Of a stretch of DNA of 64,000 bases, positions 9,216-19,104 are shown in pieces (the stretch's first letter is position 1; every line of letters starts with the position of its first letter). Source of the stretch: Agrobacterium vaccinii. GTDB taxonomy: Bacteria; Pseudomonadota; Alphaproteobacteria; Rhizobiales; Rhizobiaceae. Where the stretch lies: contig NZ_CP054150.1 of NCBI RefSeq assembly GCF_021310995.1, positions 372,001 to 436,000 of the forward strand. Reading direction: 5' to 3'. The translations under genes and the position numbers were made by a program. Below the pieces are notes generated by a model. That model ran no database searches. It had not been told where the DNA came from and saw only the letters and a list, made by a program, of their open reading frames with translations.

Positions 9216-10514
9216 GTGGCAATCTGGCTGGAGCAGGCGTCTCAGGATTTCGAACAGGCTTTCGCAGCGTTTTTGACGACCAAGAGAGAAGTGTCCGAAG
9301 ACGTCAATGCCGTGGTGCGCGAGATTATCGACGACGTCCGCAGCCGGGGCGATGAAGCACTGGCCCATTACTCTCTGAAGTTCGACAAGCTGGATTTTTC
9401 GAAGACCTCCATGCGGGTTACCGCGAAGGAAATAGACGAGGCCATTGCACAGGTCGATCCCGCCGTTCTGGATGCCCTGAAACTCGCAGCCAAGCGCATC
9501 GAAAAGCACCACGCCCGGCAGATGCCGAAAGACGACATTTACGAGGACGATATCGGCGTGGGCCTCGGATCTCGCTGGACGGCGATCGAGGCGGTCGGGC
9601 TTTATGTGCCGGGCGGCACGGCGAGCTATCCAAGCTCGGTGCTGATGAATGCGGTTCCGGCCAAGGTCGCGGGTGTCGAGCGTGTGGTCATGGTGGTGCC
9701 GGCAAATGGCGGTGTCATCAACCCGGCGGTTCTGGCGGCGGCGCGAATCGCAGGCGTGGAAGAAATCTACCGCATCGGTGGTGCGCAGGCGGTTGCCGCT
9801 CTGGCCTATGGCACCGACAGCATTGCGCCGGTTGCCAAGATCGTCGGCCCCGGCAATGCCTATGTCGCAGCCGCCAAGCGACATGTTTTCGGCACTGTCG
9901 GCATCGACATGATCGCCGGACCATCCGAAGTGCTTGTCATTGCCGACAAGAACAACAATCCCGAATGGCTGGCTGCCGACTTGCTTGCGCAGGCCGAGCA
10001 TGACGAGGGTGCCCAGTCCATTCTGATCACCGACGATGCCGAGTTGGGCAAAGCGGTGGAGCAGGCGGTTGAGCGTCAGTTGAAGCTGCTGTCACGCGAA
10101 AAGACGGCGACCGCCAGCTGGCGCGATTTCGGCGCAATCATTCTGGTGGATGATCTTGCGAAATCCGTCCCCCTTGCCAACCGCATCGCCGCCGAACATC
10201 TGGAGCTGGCGGTCGATGATCCCGACGCGCTCATGGCTGGTATCCGCAATGCGGGCGCGATCTTCGTCGGGCGCCATACGCCTGAAGTGATCGGTGATTA
10301 TGTTGGCGGCTCCAACCATGTTCTGCCGACGGCACGGTCTGCCCGTTTCTCGTCTGGCCTGTCGGTTCTGGATTTCGTCAAGCGCACATCGATCCTGCGT
10401 CTGGGCGCGGAGCAGTTGCGACAACTGGCCCCGGCTGCGATTACGCTCGCCCATTCCGAAGGACTGGATGCGCATGCGCGCTCCGTCGCCATTCGTCTCA
10501 ATCTGGAAGGGTGA
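9216..10514 (+). CDS. hisD: Histidinol dehydrogenase HisD
   Basis: HisD performs the last two steps of histidine synthesis, oxidising L-histidinol to L-histidine with two NAD+. The product is 432 aa, normal length. GPGNAYVAAAKRHVFG (211-226) and AGPSEVL (234-240) form the NAD/substrate region. Gln259, His262, Asp361 and His420 correspond to the zinc ligands, and Glu327-His328 to the catalytic pair. A GTG start at 9216 is chosen: it follows AAGAGGG and gives the family N-terminus MAIWLEQ. The frame is open upstream to 8976, but that part overlaps the DUF2948 gene and does not look like HisD. Confidence 0.95.
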   Translation: MAIWLEQASQDFEQAFAAFLTTKREVSEDVNAVVREIIDDVRSRGDEALAHYSLKFDKLDFSKTSMRVTAKEIDEAIAQVDPAVLDALKLAAKRIEKHHARQMPKDDIYEDDIGVGLGSRWTAIEAVGLYVPGGTASYPSSVLMNAVPAKVAGVERVVMVVPANGGVINPAVLAAARIAGVEEIYRIGGAQAVAALAYGTDSIAPVAKIVGPGNAYVAAAKRHVFGTVGIDMIAGPSEVLVIADKNNNPEWLAADLLAQAEHDEGAQSILITDDAELGKAVEQAVERQLKLLSREKTATASWRDFGAIILVDDLAKSVPLANRIAAEHLELAVDDPDALMAGIRNAGAIFVGRHTPEVIGDYVGGSNHVLPTARSARFSSGLSVLDFVKRTSILRLGAEQLRQLAPAAITLAHSEGLDAHARSVAIRLNLEG

Positions 10515-10517
10515 GAC

Positions 10518-10991
10518 ATGGGGGCAGGGGATTTCAGGCTCTGCGATGTGGTTCTGGACGAGAGCATCGGCCGGTCCACGCCTGACGTGGAGCATGAACG
10601 CGCCGTTGCCATCTTCGACCTCATCGAGGAAAACTCGTTTGAGCCCGCAGGCCATGCCGGCGGCCCCTATCGGCTGAATATTTCGCTGGTGGATGCAAAG
10701 CTCGTCTTCACGATCAAGACCGAAAGCGATGAGGCCGTTGCGACCCATATCCTGTCGCTCACGCCGTTTCGCCGCATCATCAAAGACTATTTCGTGATCT
10801 GCGAAAGCTATTATGAAGCCATCCGGTCCTCTACGCCAAGCCAGATCGAAGCCATCGACATGGGCAGGCGCGGTATTCACAATGATGGCTCGCAGACATT
10901 GATGGACCGCCTATCGGGCAAGATAAAGGTGGACTTCGATACTGCGCGGCGACTGTTCACGCTGGTCTGTGTGCTGTATTGGCGGGGCTAG
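10518..10991 (+). CDS. UPF0262 family protein
   Basis: This 157-aa protein closely fits the uncharacterised UPF0262 family, with [20 protein letters not shown] near the start, [20 protein letters not shown] in the middle and [18 protein letters not shown] at the end. It begins three bases after the hisD stop and its end abuts or overlaps the next gene, so hisD, this gene and the phosphatase gene are probably one transcript. Its role is unknown. It has no signal or membrane segment. Confidence 0.92.
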   Translation: MGAGDFRLCDVVLDESIGRSTPDVEHERAVAIFDLIEENSFEPAGHAGGPYRLNISLVDAKLVFTIKTESDEAVATHILSLTPFRRIIKDYFVICESYYEAIRSSTPSQIEAIDMGRRGIHNDGSQTLMDRLSGKIKVDFDTARRLFTLVCVLYWRG

Positions 10992-10993
10992 AG

Positions 10994-11473
10994 ATGCAGG
11001 ACCCGGCGGCTGTCGACTTGAAAGACAAGGCGCCGCGCGCCATATTGTTCATGTGCGGCATGAATTCCATCCGCTCTCCCATGGCCGAAGTCATTGCAAA
11101 ACAGGTGATTGCACCGGGTATCTATATCCAGTCGGCTGGCGTACGCGCGGGTGAGCGCGACCCCTTCGTGGATGCGGTGCTGGATGAGGCGGGGCTGACG
11201 CTTGGAAAGCACAAGCCACGCACGCTGGACGAGATCGAGGACGACTTCTTCGACCTCATCATCACCCTGACCCCGGAGGCGCATCACGCCGCGCTGGAAC
11301 TGACGCGGTCCAATGCGCTCGATGTCGTCTACTGGCCCACCATGGACCCGACGGTCGCCACAGGCACGCGCGAGCAGATACTGGAAGCTTACCGTGAGGT
11401 GCGGGAGCACCTGAAAAAGCTGATTTCGGAGCGCCTTCCGCAACGTGCCAGGCCATTTTCCGAGACACTTTAA
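10994..11473 (+). CDS. Low-molecular-weight protein-tyrosine phosphatase family protein
   Basis: The 159-aa product carries the CX5R phosphate loop (Cys21-GMNSI-Arg27, followed by SPMAE) and a later WPTMDP segment whose Asp is the expected general acid. The fold is shared with arsenate reductases of the thioredoxin type; no extra redox cysteine pair is evident, so phosphatase is preferred. ATG 10994 lies two bases after the UPF0262 stop. A TTG at 10979 in the same frame is possible but less likely. The physiological substrate is unknown. Confidence 0.85.
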   Translation: MQDPAAVDLKDKAPRAILFMCGMNSIRSPMAEVIAKQVIAPGIYIQSAGVRAGERDPFVDAVLDEAGLTLGKHKPRTLDEIEDDFFDLIITLTPEAHHAALELTRSNALDVVYWPTMDPTVATGTREQILEAYREVREHLKKLISERLPQRARPFSETL

Positions 11474-11578
11474 AACGATTGACAATTTAGGTTCACAAAT
11501 GTGCGGCGATTGTGTAGTTTCCGCGCAATTTTCCCGGACTGTTCAGCCCGGTAATATCAACAGGAAGAAAAACCCTAT

Positions 11579-11797
11579 ATGACCAAAGAAGAAGTCCTCG
11601 AGTTTCCGGGCGTCGTGACCGAACTTTTGCCGAATGCCACGTTCCGCGTGAAGCTGGAAAACGAACACGAAATCATTGCCCACACGGCTGGCCGCATGCG
11701 CAAGAACCGTATCCGCGTTCTGGCGGGCGACAAGGTGCTTGTCGAAATGACGCCTTACGACCTGACCAAGGGTCGCATCACCTATCGTTTCAAGTAA
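11579..11797 (+). CDS. infA: Translation initiation factor IF-1
   Basis: IF-1 occupies the ribosomal A site during initiation. The 72-aa product is a single S1/OB-fold domain with the standard segments [20 protein letters not shown] and [19 protein letters not shown] and the end RITYRFK. A CAGGAAGAAA site precedes ATG 11579. A TTGACA hexamer at 11479-11484 could be part of its promoter, but I could not find a convincing -10 partner. Confidence 0.97.
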   Translation: MTKEEVLEFPGVVTELLPNATFRVKLENEHEIIAHTAGRMRKNRIRVLAGDKVLVEMTPYDLTKGRITYRFK

Positions 11798-11827
11798 TCG
11801 ACCGGCTGATCGGACGACTGGCAGAGC

Positions 11828-12451
11828 ATGACAGACGCAAAACAAAAGCTGATTCTGGCTTCCGGATCGCCACGCCGTCTTGAGCTGTTGCATCAGGTGG
11901 GCATCGAACCCGCACGTCTGATGCCGATGGATATCGACGAGACACCCGCACGGCTAGAGCATCCGCGCACGCTTTGCCGCAGGCTTTCCATGGCAAAGGC
12001 CGACGCCGCCTATAAGGCTGTGAAGGGTGAGCTTGCCTGGAAGGGTGCCTATGTGCTCGGCTCCGACACCGTGGTTGCCGTCGGTCGTCGCATCGTCGGT
12101 AAGGCGGAATACATCGAAGATGCCTCTGCCGCACTTCATCTTCTGTCGGGCCGAAGCCACTGGGTCTATACGGGCGTCTGCCTGATTACTCCCGGCGGCA
12201 AGGTACGCCAGAAGGTCGTCGAGACCAAGGTCCGCTTCAAGCGACTTTCCCAGCACGAGATCGAAAACTACATCGCCTCGGGCCAATGGCGCGGCAAGGC
12301 GGGCGCCTATGGCATTCAGGGCATTGCCAGCTGCTTCGTGCAGAAGCTGACCGGCTCCTACACCAATGTCGTCGGCCTGCCGCTGTATGAAACGGTATCG
12401 CTGCTGACAGGTGAAGGTTTCGAGGTGGCATCCGCCTGGCAGGAGGGTTGA
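11828..12451 (+). CDS. maf: Maf-family nucleotide pyrophosphatase
   Basis: Maf proteins hydrolyse non-canonical or canonical nucleoside triphosphates to monophosphates and are linked to septum control. The 207-aa product starts with LILASGSPRRLELL (8-21), the family signature, and has GSDTVVAVGRRIVGKAE and GKAGAYGIQGIASCFV, which carry the catalytic and metal-binding residues. The stop overlaps the region just before yacG; infA, maf and yacG form the usual run. Confidence 0.93.
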   Translation: MTDAKQKLILASGSPRRLELLHQVGIEPARLMPMDIDETPARLEHPRTLCRRLSMAKADAAYKAVKGELAWKGAYVLGSDTVVAVGRRIVGKAEYIEDASAALHLLSGRSHWVYTGVCLITPGGKVRQKVVETKVRFKRLSQHEIENYIASGQWRGKAGAYGIQGIASCFVQKLTGSYTNVVGLPLYETVSLLTGEGFEVASAWQEG

Positions 12452-12456
12452 TTTCC

Positions 12457-12681
12457 ATGACAGACGACAACAAATCCACGGTCACGCCGCTGCGCAAGGC
12501 CCAGCCTTGCCCGGAATGCAAACGGCCGTCCACACGCGAAGACTATCCGTTTTGCTCCGACCGCTGTCGCTCGCTCGATCTGTCGCGCTGGCTGAAAGGC
12601 TCCTACGCCATTCCGGTGGCCGACGATGAGAGCCAGGTCGACGGAACCGACGACCGCCGCCCGGGTGATGAGGATTATTAA
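12457..12681 (+). CDS. yacG: DNA gyrase inhibitor YacG (zinc-binding)
   Basis: YacG is a small zinc protein that binds GyrB and blocks DNA gyrase. The 74-aa product has the four-cysteine zinc motif CPEC...FCSDRCRSLDLSRWL, with an acidic tail. ATG 12457 is chosen; a TTG three codons earlier overlaps the maf stop and is an alternative. It is followed at 12716 by a clear terminator closing the infA-maf-yacG run. Confidence 0.9.
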   Translation: MTDDNKSTVTPLRKAQPCPECKRPSTREDYPFCSDRCRSLDLSRWLKGSYAIPVADDESQVDGTDDRRPGDEDY

Positions 12682-12715
12682 ACTCACACAGCAGCATCAT
12701 TGAAGCGCTTGGAAG

Positions 12716-12750
12716 AAGCCCGGACACCAGATGGCGTCGCGGGCTTTTTT
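12716..12750 (+). terminator. Rho-independent terminator after yacG
   Basis: AAGCCCG (12716-12722) pairs with CGGGCTT (12740-12746) and is followed by a T-run to 12750. It lies 35 bases after the yacG stop and just before the end of the convergent DUF1217 gene. On the minus strand there is no T-run, so it serves the plus-strand genes. Confidence 0.85.
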
Positions 12751-12755
12751 AATGC

Positions 12756-14948
12756 TTATCTGGCTGAGAGCTGAGCGACTGCCAGAAGCGTGTCTGCGCT
12801 GATCGATGTGCCGGTGTTGCTCGTCAGGATCGACAGGGACGACGATGTCGAATTGCTGTTCTGGAGATCGTAGAGCGCGGTGAAGCGCTTGAGAAGCTTG
12901 TTCACATATTCAGGGTCCTGAAGCTGCGTCAGGTCAACGAACTTGTTGACCATCTCGGCCTGTTTGGTCACGTCCATGTTGGCGATGGAGCTAGGTAGGC
13001 TGAAGGTGGTCTTGAAGAACTGGAACAAGGCGTCGTCGCTGAGGAAGCTGTAAGCGCTGGTAATGGTGGGCGCTGCGCGCTCGAAATACATGGCCAGCCG
13101 CACGCCTGCATTGCTTGCGCCCTGCTGCTCTTCCAGCGTCTGCTGGAAATAGTGATTGGTCGTTTCCAGAAGGGCACCACGTTGCTGTCCGCCGATCGAG
13201 GCATCGGCGTTCAGCTTTCCCTTGTCATCGAAGTTGAAGGAGCTAACAAGCTCGGCGAACCTGTTGTTTTCCTGCGTGTTGACGAAACTCTTCGGATCGG
13301 AAAGATCGGAAGCGAACATTCTCTTGAGGTCGGCAGGCTCGACACTCTTGGGGTCTACTCCGCTGCCCACAAGCATGAAATTCGTCAAACGGCTGTCGGC
13401 TAGAAGCTCGTCCACCGTCTTGATGGACTTCATTTTGTCCTTGTAATACTCGACTTCCGTCTCGGCCTTCGTATTCGCCGCCTGCTTGGCCTGGCCTGAG
13501 AGGGTTCGCACCATGCTGGCCTTGTAGTCGTCAGCCAGCTTGTTGGTCATGCTTTCAGATTGCGCCAGCAGCGGTGCCTTCAATTCTCCATCGCTGGTGA
13601 AGTTGAAAGCCTTGTTGAGCTCTACGAAGCGCTCGTCTTTCAACGAGTTGACGTAACTTTTCTTGTCAGACACGTCGCTGGTCAGAACACGTTTCAATTC
13701 GGATTGACTGACCTCGTCGGGGTCGATGCCGAACGCTCTCAGCGCCACGTCCCATACCTCGGTGACGTTGTTGTTCTTCTGGTCGTCGTCCTTTTTGTTG
13801 GAGACGAAGAAGTCATCGATATTCTCGTAGCTGGAAATCCGTGCCTCGTAGTTGGCAACTGCGGCGGTGCGTGCCGCGGATTCGTTGGCGGAAAATGCCG
13901 TGTTGTAGAGTTTGGCGACGGCACTAGTCTGTGTTGCCGTCTGCGCCGTATCGCCAGCGGCCAGCGTGCCATCGGTCTGGAAATTGAACTGGTCGAGCAA
14001 CGCGGTGTTGCCATAGGTGGTTGCGAAATTCTCGCTCGACATCAGGCTGGCCACACTGCTGGACAGCATCGTGGAACTCAGACTGAAGGCCGTTTTGACG
14101 TAGGCCAGAACCCGGCTGTCCGAAACCAGTTCGGTCGCGGTCGTCGCCCTGGCAACGCTCTTTTCGAAATACCGATTGTTCGCATCGGACAGAGTCTTCG
14201 AATTGAATGTCGAATTGTTGAAGACATAGTCCAGCTTCAAATCTTCGGTCTGGTCTGCCGTCTGGGCGGTGATGCCGCTATCGAGTGTGCCATCGGCATT
14301 GAAGTTGAAGGCTTCGGCAAGCGTCTTCCAGGCCTTGTTCTTGGCCTGATTGGCGACACTGTTTTCGTCGTCCAGATCACTGGTCAGGACCTGTTTCAGA
14401 TAGCTTTTGGAAACGAATTCGGAATCCAGGCCGACCGCATCGAGCATGTAGGACTGAAGCCTGCTGTTTTTGAGCAGGTCATCCACACTGGTGATCGCGC
14501 CGATCTTGCTGGCGAAATAGGTCGATTCGTCCTTGATCGACTTTTCCTCTGCGGCGAACGAGGCGGTGTAGGCATCGGTCAGGCTGGTGGCCTGGGCGGA
14601 ATTCTGCGCGGCCTTCTTGTCACCGGCGAAGTTGAAGACCTCGGCGAACTGCACATAGCGTTTGTCGGTCAGCGAATTGGCAAAGCTGGCGCTATCGGTA
14701 AGATCGCTCTCCAGCACCTTGCGCATGAAGGCTTTGCCGTAGGTCATGTCTTCAAGGCCATAGGCCTTCATCGCATAGGAATAGAGCTTGTAGTCGCCCA
14801 GAAACTCATCGACCGTCGTGACCTTGCCGATGTTTTCCTTGTAATACGCCGTGTCCTTCGCCACCGAGGACTGGCTGGCCACCGTCGCAAGCGATGACTT
14901 CAGATCCCGGTTTACGGTCAGATAACTTGCATAGGTGGAAATCGCCAT
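12756..14948 (-). CDS. Large DUF1217 repeat protein of the flagellar region
   Basis: The 730-aa product is made almost wholly of DUF1217-type repeats. I count six units of 67-86 residues, at about 32-107, 141-216, 257-323, 365-450, 497-573 and 619-694. Each begins with a YY/YF-helix and a TVDELL-like motif and passes through LKRVLTSDLSD-like text; five of the six end in FNF. Linkers of about 35-50 residues are rich in A, T, S and Q. There is no signal peptide. Such proteins occur in rhizobial flagellar clusters but their role is unknown; an exported or axial protein is my inference. ATG 14948 (MAISTYASYL) is preferred to the ATG 15 codons upstream. It is divergent from flhA. Confidence 0.8.
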   Translation of the reverse strand: MAISTYASYLTVNRDLKSSLATVASQSSVAKDTAYYKENIGKVTTVDEFLGDYKLYSYAMKAYGLEDMTYGKAFMRKVLESDLTDSASFANSLTDKRYVQFAEVFNFAGDKKAAQNSAQATSLTDAYTASFAAEEKSIKDESTYFASKIGAITSVDDLLKNSRLQSYMLDAVGLDSEFVSKSYLKQVLTSDLDDENSVANQAKNKAWKTLAEAFNFNADGTLDSGITAQTADQTEDLKLDYVFNNSTFNSKTLSDANNRYFEKSVARATTATELVSDSRVLAYVKTAFSLSSTMLSSSVASLMSSENFATTYGNTALLDQFNFQTDGTLAAGDTAQTATQTSAVAKLYNTAFSANESAARTAAVANYEARISSYENIDDFFVSNKKDDDQKNNNVTEVWDVALRAFGIDPDEVSQSELKRVLTSDVSDKKSYVNSLKDERFVELNKAFNFTSDGELKAPLLAQSESMTNKLADDYKASMVRTLSGQAKQAANTKAETEVEYYKDKMKSIKTVDELLADSRLTNFMLVGSGVDPKSVEPADLKRMFASDLSDPKSFVNTQENNRFAELVSSFNFDDKGKLNADASIGGQQRGALLETTNHYFQQTLEEQQGASNAGVRLAMYFERAAPTITSAYSFLSDDALFQFFKTTFSLPSSIANMDVTKQAEMVNKFVDLTQLQDPEYVNKLLKRFTALYDLQNSNSTSSSLSILTSNTGTSISADTLLAVAQLSAR

Positions 14949-15232
14949 CGGTAGCCTTGCAGGGTTAGGCCTTACGTCATGGCCAGCGTGCACGCTCTCA
15001 TCGCGCGAATAACTTCACATAAGATATTACAAAAATGGTGTGAACCAAAGCCTAAATTTGGGGTGAAGGGGTATGTTTGCTCGCAAGGTGGCATCCGCCA
15101 ATCCATCCACTCTCGCGCAAGCTTGGATGCTTAAATGTCGGGCGTCGATCTCTGTCCAATGGGTCGGCAGGCTTTTCCATGAGAGAAAAGCCGTGATGCT
15201 TCTACAAGTTCTCATGAAGAGATGGAGTTAGA

Positions 15233-17323
15233 ATGGCTGCGCCTTCGAGCATATTGCCCCTTCCCAAAGTCGCCGCACGAGGTCGCGACATCGGGTTTGC
15301 CGTCGGCATCGTGTCCATTCTGTGCATTCTCTTCCTGCCGATACCGGTCTTTATGATCGATATGGGACTGGCGTTCTCGATTGCGTTTTCCGTCCTTATC
15401 CTGATGGTGTCGTTGTGGATTCAGCGCCCGCTGGACTTCTCGTCCTTCCCGACGATCCTTCTGATTTCGACCATGATCCGTCTGGCGCTCAACATCGCGA
15501 CCACGCGCGTCATCTTGTCTCACGGCAATGAGGGACACAGTGCTGCCGGTGGGGTCATTGCGGGCTTCTCCAGCCTTGTCATGTCCGGCGACTTCGTCAT
15601 CGGTTTGATCGTCTTCCTCATCCTCATTGTGGTGAACTTCATCGTCATCACCAAGGGTGCGACGCGTATCGCGGAAGTCGGCGCTCGCTTCACCCTCGAT
15701 GCCATTCCCGGCAAGCAGATGTCGATCGATGCCGACTTGTCTGCCGGTATCATCAACGAAAAAGAAGCCCAGCTTCGCCGCCGCGAACTCGAAGAAGAAA
15801 GCGCCTTTTACGGTGCGATGGACGGTGCGTCCAAGTTCGTTCGTGGTGATGCGGTCGCGGGCCTTCTCATCACCGCCATCAACATCTGCGGCGGTATCAT
15901 CATCGGCGTTTTCCGTCACGGCATGCCGATCGGTGAAGCTGCCGACGTGTTCGTCAAACTTTCGGTCGGTGACGGTATCGTCTCGCAGGTTCCGGCCCTG
16001 ATCGTCTCGCTGGCCGCAGGTCTGATCATCACCCGTGGTGGCGCGCAGGGCTCCACCGACACGGCCGTCATCAACCAGCTGAGCGGATATCCAAAGGCCC
16101 TCGGCGTTGCCGCAGGCCTGATGTTCGTTCTGTCGCTCATTCCGGGCCTGCCCTTCATACCGTTCTGTTTCCTGGGCGGCATGCTGGCCTTTGGCGCATG
16201 GTTCATTCCCCGGCAGTTGGCGGAAGCCAAGAACGCAGAGCGCATTGCCGAAGAACAGCAGACGACCAAGACCGAGGAAGCCGAAAAGGACACCGTCAAG
16301 AACTCGCTGCGCACCACAGAAATCGAGCTTGCGCTAGGCAAGCAGGTCTCGCCACGCCTGCTGGGTGCGCATCAGGAACTGGGATTCCGTGTCGGCAAGA
16401 TGCGCAAGAAGTTCGCCACGCAATACGGTTTCGTCGTGCCGGAAATCAAGGTCACCGACGATATCGCCATTCCCGACAAGTCCTACCAGATCAGAATTCA
16501 CGGCACGACGGTTGCCGCAAGCACCTTGCGCGTCGGTGAAGTTCTTGTCATCACCGGCAAGGGTCGCAGACCCTCGGTTCCGGGTGACGAGGTTCGCGAA
16601 CCCGCTTTCGGCATGCCAGCGGTCTCGGTGCTGGAAAACTTCGTGGAAGATTTGAAGCGCGAGGGCTTCCACCCTATCGACAATATCTCCGCCCTTCTGA
16701 CCCACGTCAGCGAAGTCATCCGCAACAACCTGCCGATGCTGCTGTCCTATAAGGACGTCAAGGTGCTGATCGATCGTCTGGACCCGGAGTACAAGAAGCT
16801 CGCCGACGAAATCTGCTCGTCGCACATGTCCTATTCCGGTCTGCAGGCCATCTTGAAGCTGCTGCTGGCCGAGCGCGTGTCGATCCGCAATCTTCACCTC
16901 ATTCTCGAAGCGGTCGCGGAACTTGCGCCGCATCTTCGCCGCACGGAGCAGATCGTCGAACACGTTCGCATCCGCATGGCGCAGCAGATTTGCGGCGATC
17001 TCTCCGACAACGGCGTGCTGCGCGTGCTGCGACTGGGCACGAAATGGGACGTTGTGTTCCAGCAGGCCATCAAGCGCGATCCAAAGGGCGAAGTCATCGA
17101 ATTCGACATCGATCCGCGTCAGGTGGAAGAGTTCTCCAACGAGGCCAGCAAAGTTATCCGTGAATACATGGATGTCGGCCTGCCATTCGTACTTGTCACC
17201 TTGCCGGAAACCCGGTCATATGTGCGCATGATTACCGAACGGCTTTTCAGCACGCTGCCGGTGCTGTCCCATGTCGAACTCGCCAAGGGCACGGAAATAA
17301 AGATACTCGGCTCGATCTCATGA
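15233..17323 (+). CDS. flhA: Flagellar export apparatus protein FlhA
   Basis: FlhA is the large export-gate ring protein of the flagellar type III system. The 696-aa product has an N-terminal membrane domain with about eight helices (roughly 20-320), including the FHIPEP-family cytoplasmic loop ([19 protein letters not shown] at about 144-162), and a C-terminal cytoplasmic domain that docks chaperone-substrate complexes. Length is normal. It starts 284 bases from the divergent DUF1217 gene, so a promoter is expected in 14949-15232, though I found no recognisable site. Its stop overlaps the fliR start. Confidence 0.97.
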   Translation: MAAPSSILPLPKVAARGRDIGFAVGIVSILCILFLPIPVFMIDMGLAFSIAFSVLILMVSLWIQRPLDFSSFPTILLISTMIRLALNIATTRVILSHGNEGHSAAGGVIAGFSSLVMSGDFVIGLIVFLILIVVNFIVITKGATRIAEVGARFTLDAIPGKQMSIDADLSAGIINEKEAQLRRRELEEESAFYGAMDGASKFVRGDAVAGLLITAINICGGIIIGVFRHGMPIGEAADVFVKLSVGDGIVSQVPALIVSLAAGLIITRGGAQGSTDTAVINQLSGYPKALGVAAGLMFVLSLIPGLPFIPFCFLGGMLAFGAWFIPRQLAEAKNAERIAEEQQTTKTEEAEKDTVKNSLRTTEIELALGKQVSPRLLGAHQELGFRVGKMRKKFATQYGFVVPEIKVTDDIAIPDKSYQIRIHGTTVAASTLRVGEVLVITGKGRRPSVPGDEVREPAFGMPAVSVLENFVEDLKREGFHPIDNISALLTHVSEVIRNNLPMLLSYKDVKVLIDRLDPEYKKLADEICSSHMSYSGLQAILKLLLAERVSIRNLHLILEAVAELAPHLRRTEQIVEHVRIRMAQQICGDLSDNGVLRVLRLGTKWDVVFQQAIKRDPKGEVIEFDIDPRQVEEFSNEASKVIREYMDVGLPFVLVTLPETRSYVRMITERLFSTLPVLSHVELAKGTEIKILGSIS

Positions 17324-18072
17324 TCTCAGACCCGCAGGGAACGGTTGTAGCACTGTTTTTGGCATTTTGCCGGATCGGTGCCTGCTTGATGGTGATGCCG
17401 GGGTTTTCCTCGGCGCGCGTTCCCATGCAAATCCGCCTGTTGCTCGCCATGGCCCTCGCCATGGCGATTTTGCCACTGCTGTGGGACACGATCTACCCGG
17501 TGGTGAAGTCCGATCCCGTGACGATCCTCAAATTCATCTTCTTCGAATCCATGGTCGGCGCCACCTTCGGCATGATCGCCCATCTCTACGTGCTGGGAAT
17601 GCAGTTCGCCGCAACGGCCATGGGCACGGCCATCTCATTTACCGGCCCGCCGGCTCAGGATGTGCTGGAAGATACCTCGGAAAACCAGTTGGCGAGCATG
17701 CTGTCCTATGGCGTGCTGCTGCTGCTGTTCATTCTCGATTTCCACCACGTCGTCTTCCGCGCTATCGTCGAGTCCTACGTGACCATTCCGCTGGGCGGTG
17801 CCATGAGCGTGCAGCGCATGCTGATTTCGCTGACGGATACGCTGGTCGCCTCGATGAACGTGGCTCTGCGCGTGGCGAGCCCGTTTATTCTCTACGGTTT
17901 CCTCTTCAACGTGGCGATCGGCCTTATCAACAAGCTGGCGCCGCAGATACCTGTCTACTTTATCTCCACGCCCTATGCGCTGGGCGGGGGGCTGCTGCTG
18001 CTCTACTTCGGCATAGGAGCGCTGGTGAATCAATTCGTCACCGGCTTCTTCCGTGTCTTTGGCAATATGTGA
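17320..18072 (+). CDS. fliR: Flagellar export gate protein FliR
   Basis: FliR completes the FliPQR gate with FliP and FliQ. The 250-aa product has about six hydrophobic helices and the family segments [20 protein letters not shown] and [11 protein letters not shown]. It overlaps flhA by four bases (ATGA). It is followed by four accessory genes in the same direction, so flhA to the 178-aa gene at 20003 is probably one transcript. Confidence 0.95.
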   Translation: MISDPQGTVVALFLAFCRIGACLMVMPGFSSARVPMQIRLLLAMALAMAILPLLWDTIYPVVKSDPVTILKFIFFESMVGATFGMIAHLYVLGMQFAATAMGTAISFTGPPAQDVLEDTSENQLASMLSYGVLLLLFILDFHHVVFRAIVESYVTIPLGGAMSVQRMLISLTDTLVASMNVALRVASPFILYGFLFNVAIGLINKLAPQIPVYFISTPYALGGGLLLLYFGIGALVNQFVTGFFRVFGNM

Positions 18073-18080
18073 GGTCGGCG

Positions 18081-18488
18081 ATGGACGATTCGAAATCCAA
18101 GAAGCTCAACCGTCTGGTCAAGGTGCAGGGTCACCTGAAACAGATGGCTGAAAACGAGCTGGCCATCACCACGCGCGAGCGCAACGAGATCGCCGAAAAG
18201 ATCGACGCGCTGAGCGGTTATCTGACCTCTCTCGATCCGATGCACCAGCAGATGCTCAAGCATTACGCCACCCGCCACGGCAGGCTGATGTCGCGTGATG
18301 TGCGCCTGGAAGCGATCGAAAAGGCGCAGGAACAGCACGTTCTGAAAGAGACGAAAAAGGGCGAGCGCCTGGAAGACAAGCGCGATGCTGCCCGCGCCGA
18401 CGAGCAGCGTGTGCGCGAAGACAACAGCGTCTATGAGATGATCGATCTCCAGATGAGCCTGAAAGACACCAGCCTCCAGCAAGGTTAG
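18081..18488 (+). CDS. Coiled-coil flagellar-operon protein (FliJ-like candidate)
   Basis: I cannot name this 135-aa protein with certainty. It is highly charged, almost all helical and rich in K, E, R and Q with heptad spacing (HLKQMAENELAITTRERNEI, then EKAQEQHVLKETKKGERLED), so a long coiled coil is likely. Size, charge and place next to fliR and flhA fit FliJ, the export coiled coil that contacts FlhA and the FliI ATPase. This is an inference from shape, not homology. ATG 18081 lies eight bases after the fliR stop. Confidence 0.75.
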   Translation: MDDSKSKKLNRLVKVQGHLKQMAENELAITTRERNEIAEKIDALSGYLTSLDPMHQQMLKHYATRHGRLMSRDVRLEAIEKAQEQHVLKETKKGERLEDKRDAARADEQRVREDNSVYEMIDLQMSLKDTSLQQG

Positions 18489-18528
18489 GCAGGTATCGTC
18501 ATCCGATTAAAACGGAAAGGATGACGAC

Positions 18529-19083
18529 GTGGCCATTTCTCCTCCAAGCGATCTCGTGCTTGATGTCGTGAATGCGGCGGACCCTACACAGCTGGTCGCT
18601 GCGCGGGAAAAACTGAGTTCGCTCGGTGCTGCGCGTCAAGCGTCGGTGCTGACGGCCAGCAATGCGGGCTTCGAATCTGCCATCAACAGCATCGACACGG
18701 CAGCGGGCAAGGCGGGCGTCGGCAACATCCACCACGTCAAGTCCGACGAAAAGATACCCGAGACCTATCGCAAGTTCGAGGCGAGCGTTCTGTCCACGAT
18801 GCTTCAGAACATGATGCCGAAGGAAAGCGAAGAGGTTTACGGCAAGGGTTCTGCCGGTGACTTCTGGAAAAGCATGATGGCCGAGCAGATGGCGGATGCC
18901 GTTTCCAAGCGCGGCGGCATCGGCATTGCCGAGCAGGCCTATAATCAGGCCATGCAGAAGGTGCGCAATGCCGAAGCACCCACCAAGATGAACGAGGACG
19001 ACAAGAGCCTTGCCGTCAGTATGGTGACGGACTTCCAGCGGCGCACATTTTCTGTAGCCGAAACCAACAAGACTGAAAGCTAA
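18529..19083 (+). CDS. Rod-binding protein (FlgJ N-terminal domain type)
   Basis: This 184-aa protein has the rod-cap domain of FlgJ at about 80-140: FEASVLSTMLQNMMPKESEE, then GDFWKSMMAEQMADAVSKRGG. It lacks the C-terminal muramidase domain, as in other alphaproteobacteria where the wall-cutting enzyme is separate. Its role would be capping rod assembly in the periplasm. The start is GTG 18529, preceded by GGAAAGGA; a nearby ATG at 18521 is out of frame. Confidence 0.82.
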   Translation: MAISPPSDLVLDVVNAADPTQLVAAREKLSSLGAARQASVLTASNAGFESAINSIDTAAGKAGVGNIHHVKSDEKIPETYRKFEASVLSTMLQNMMPKESEEVYGKGSAGDFWKSMMAEQMADAVSKRGGIGIAEQAYNQAMQKVRNAEAPTKMNEDDKSLAVSMVTDFQRRTFSVAETNKTES

Positions 19084-19104
19084 GCGGCGGAGCGCTGAAA
19101 TATC

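Noticed and set aside
11479..11484. TTGACA hexamer upstream of infA as a -35 box
   Set aside because: No acceptable -10 hexamer at 16-18 bases was found, so a promoter call is not supported.
13560..14897. Open frame of 445 codons opposite the DUF1217 gene
   Set aside because: It mirrors the repeats of the real gene and shows no recognisable domain; the minus-strand protein has clear repeats.
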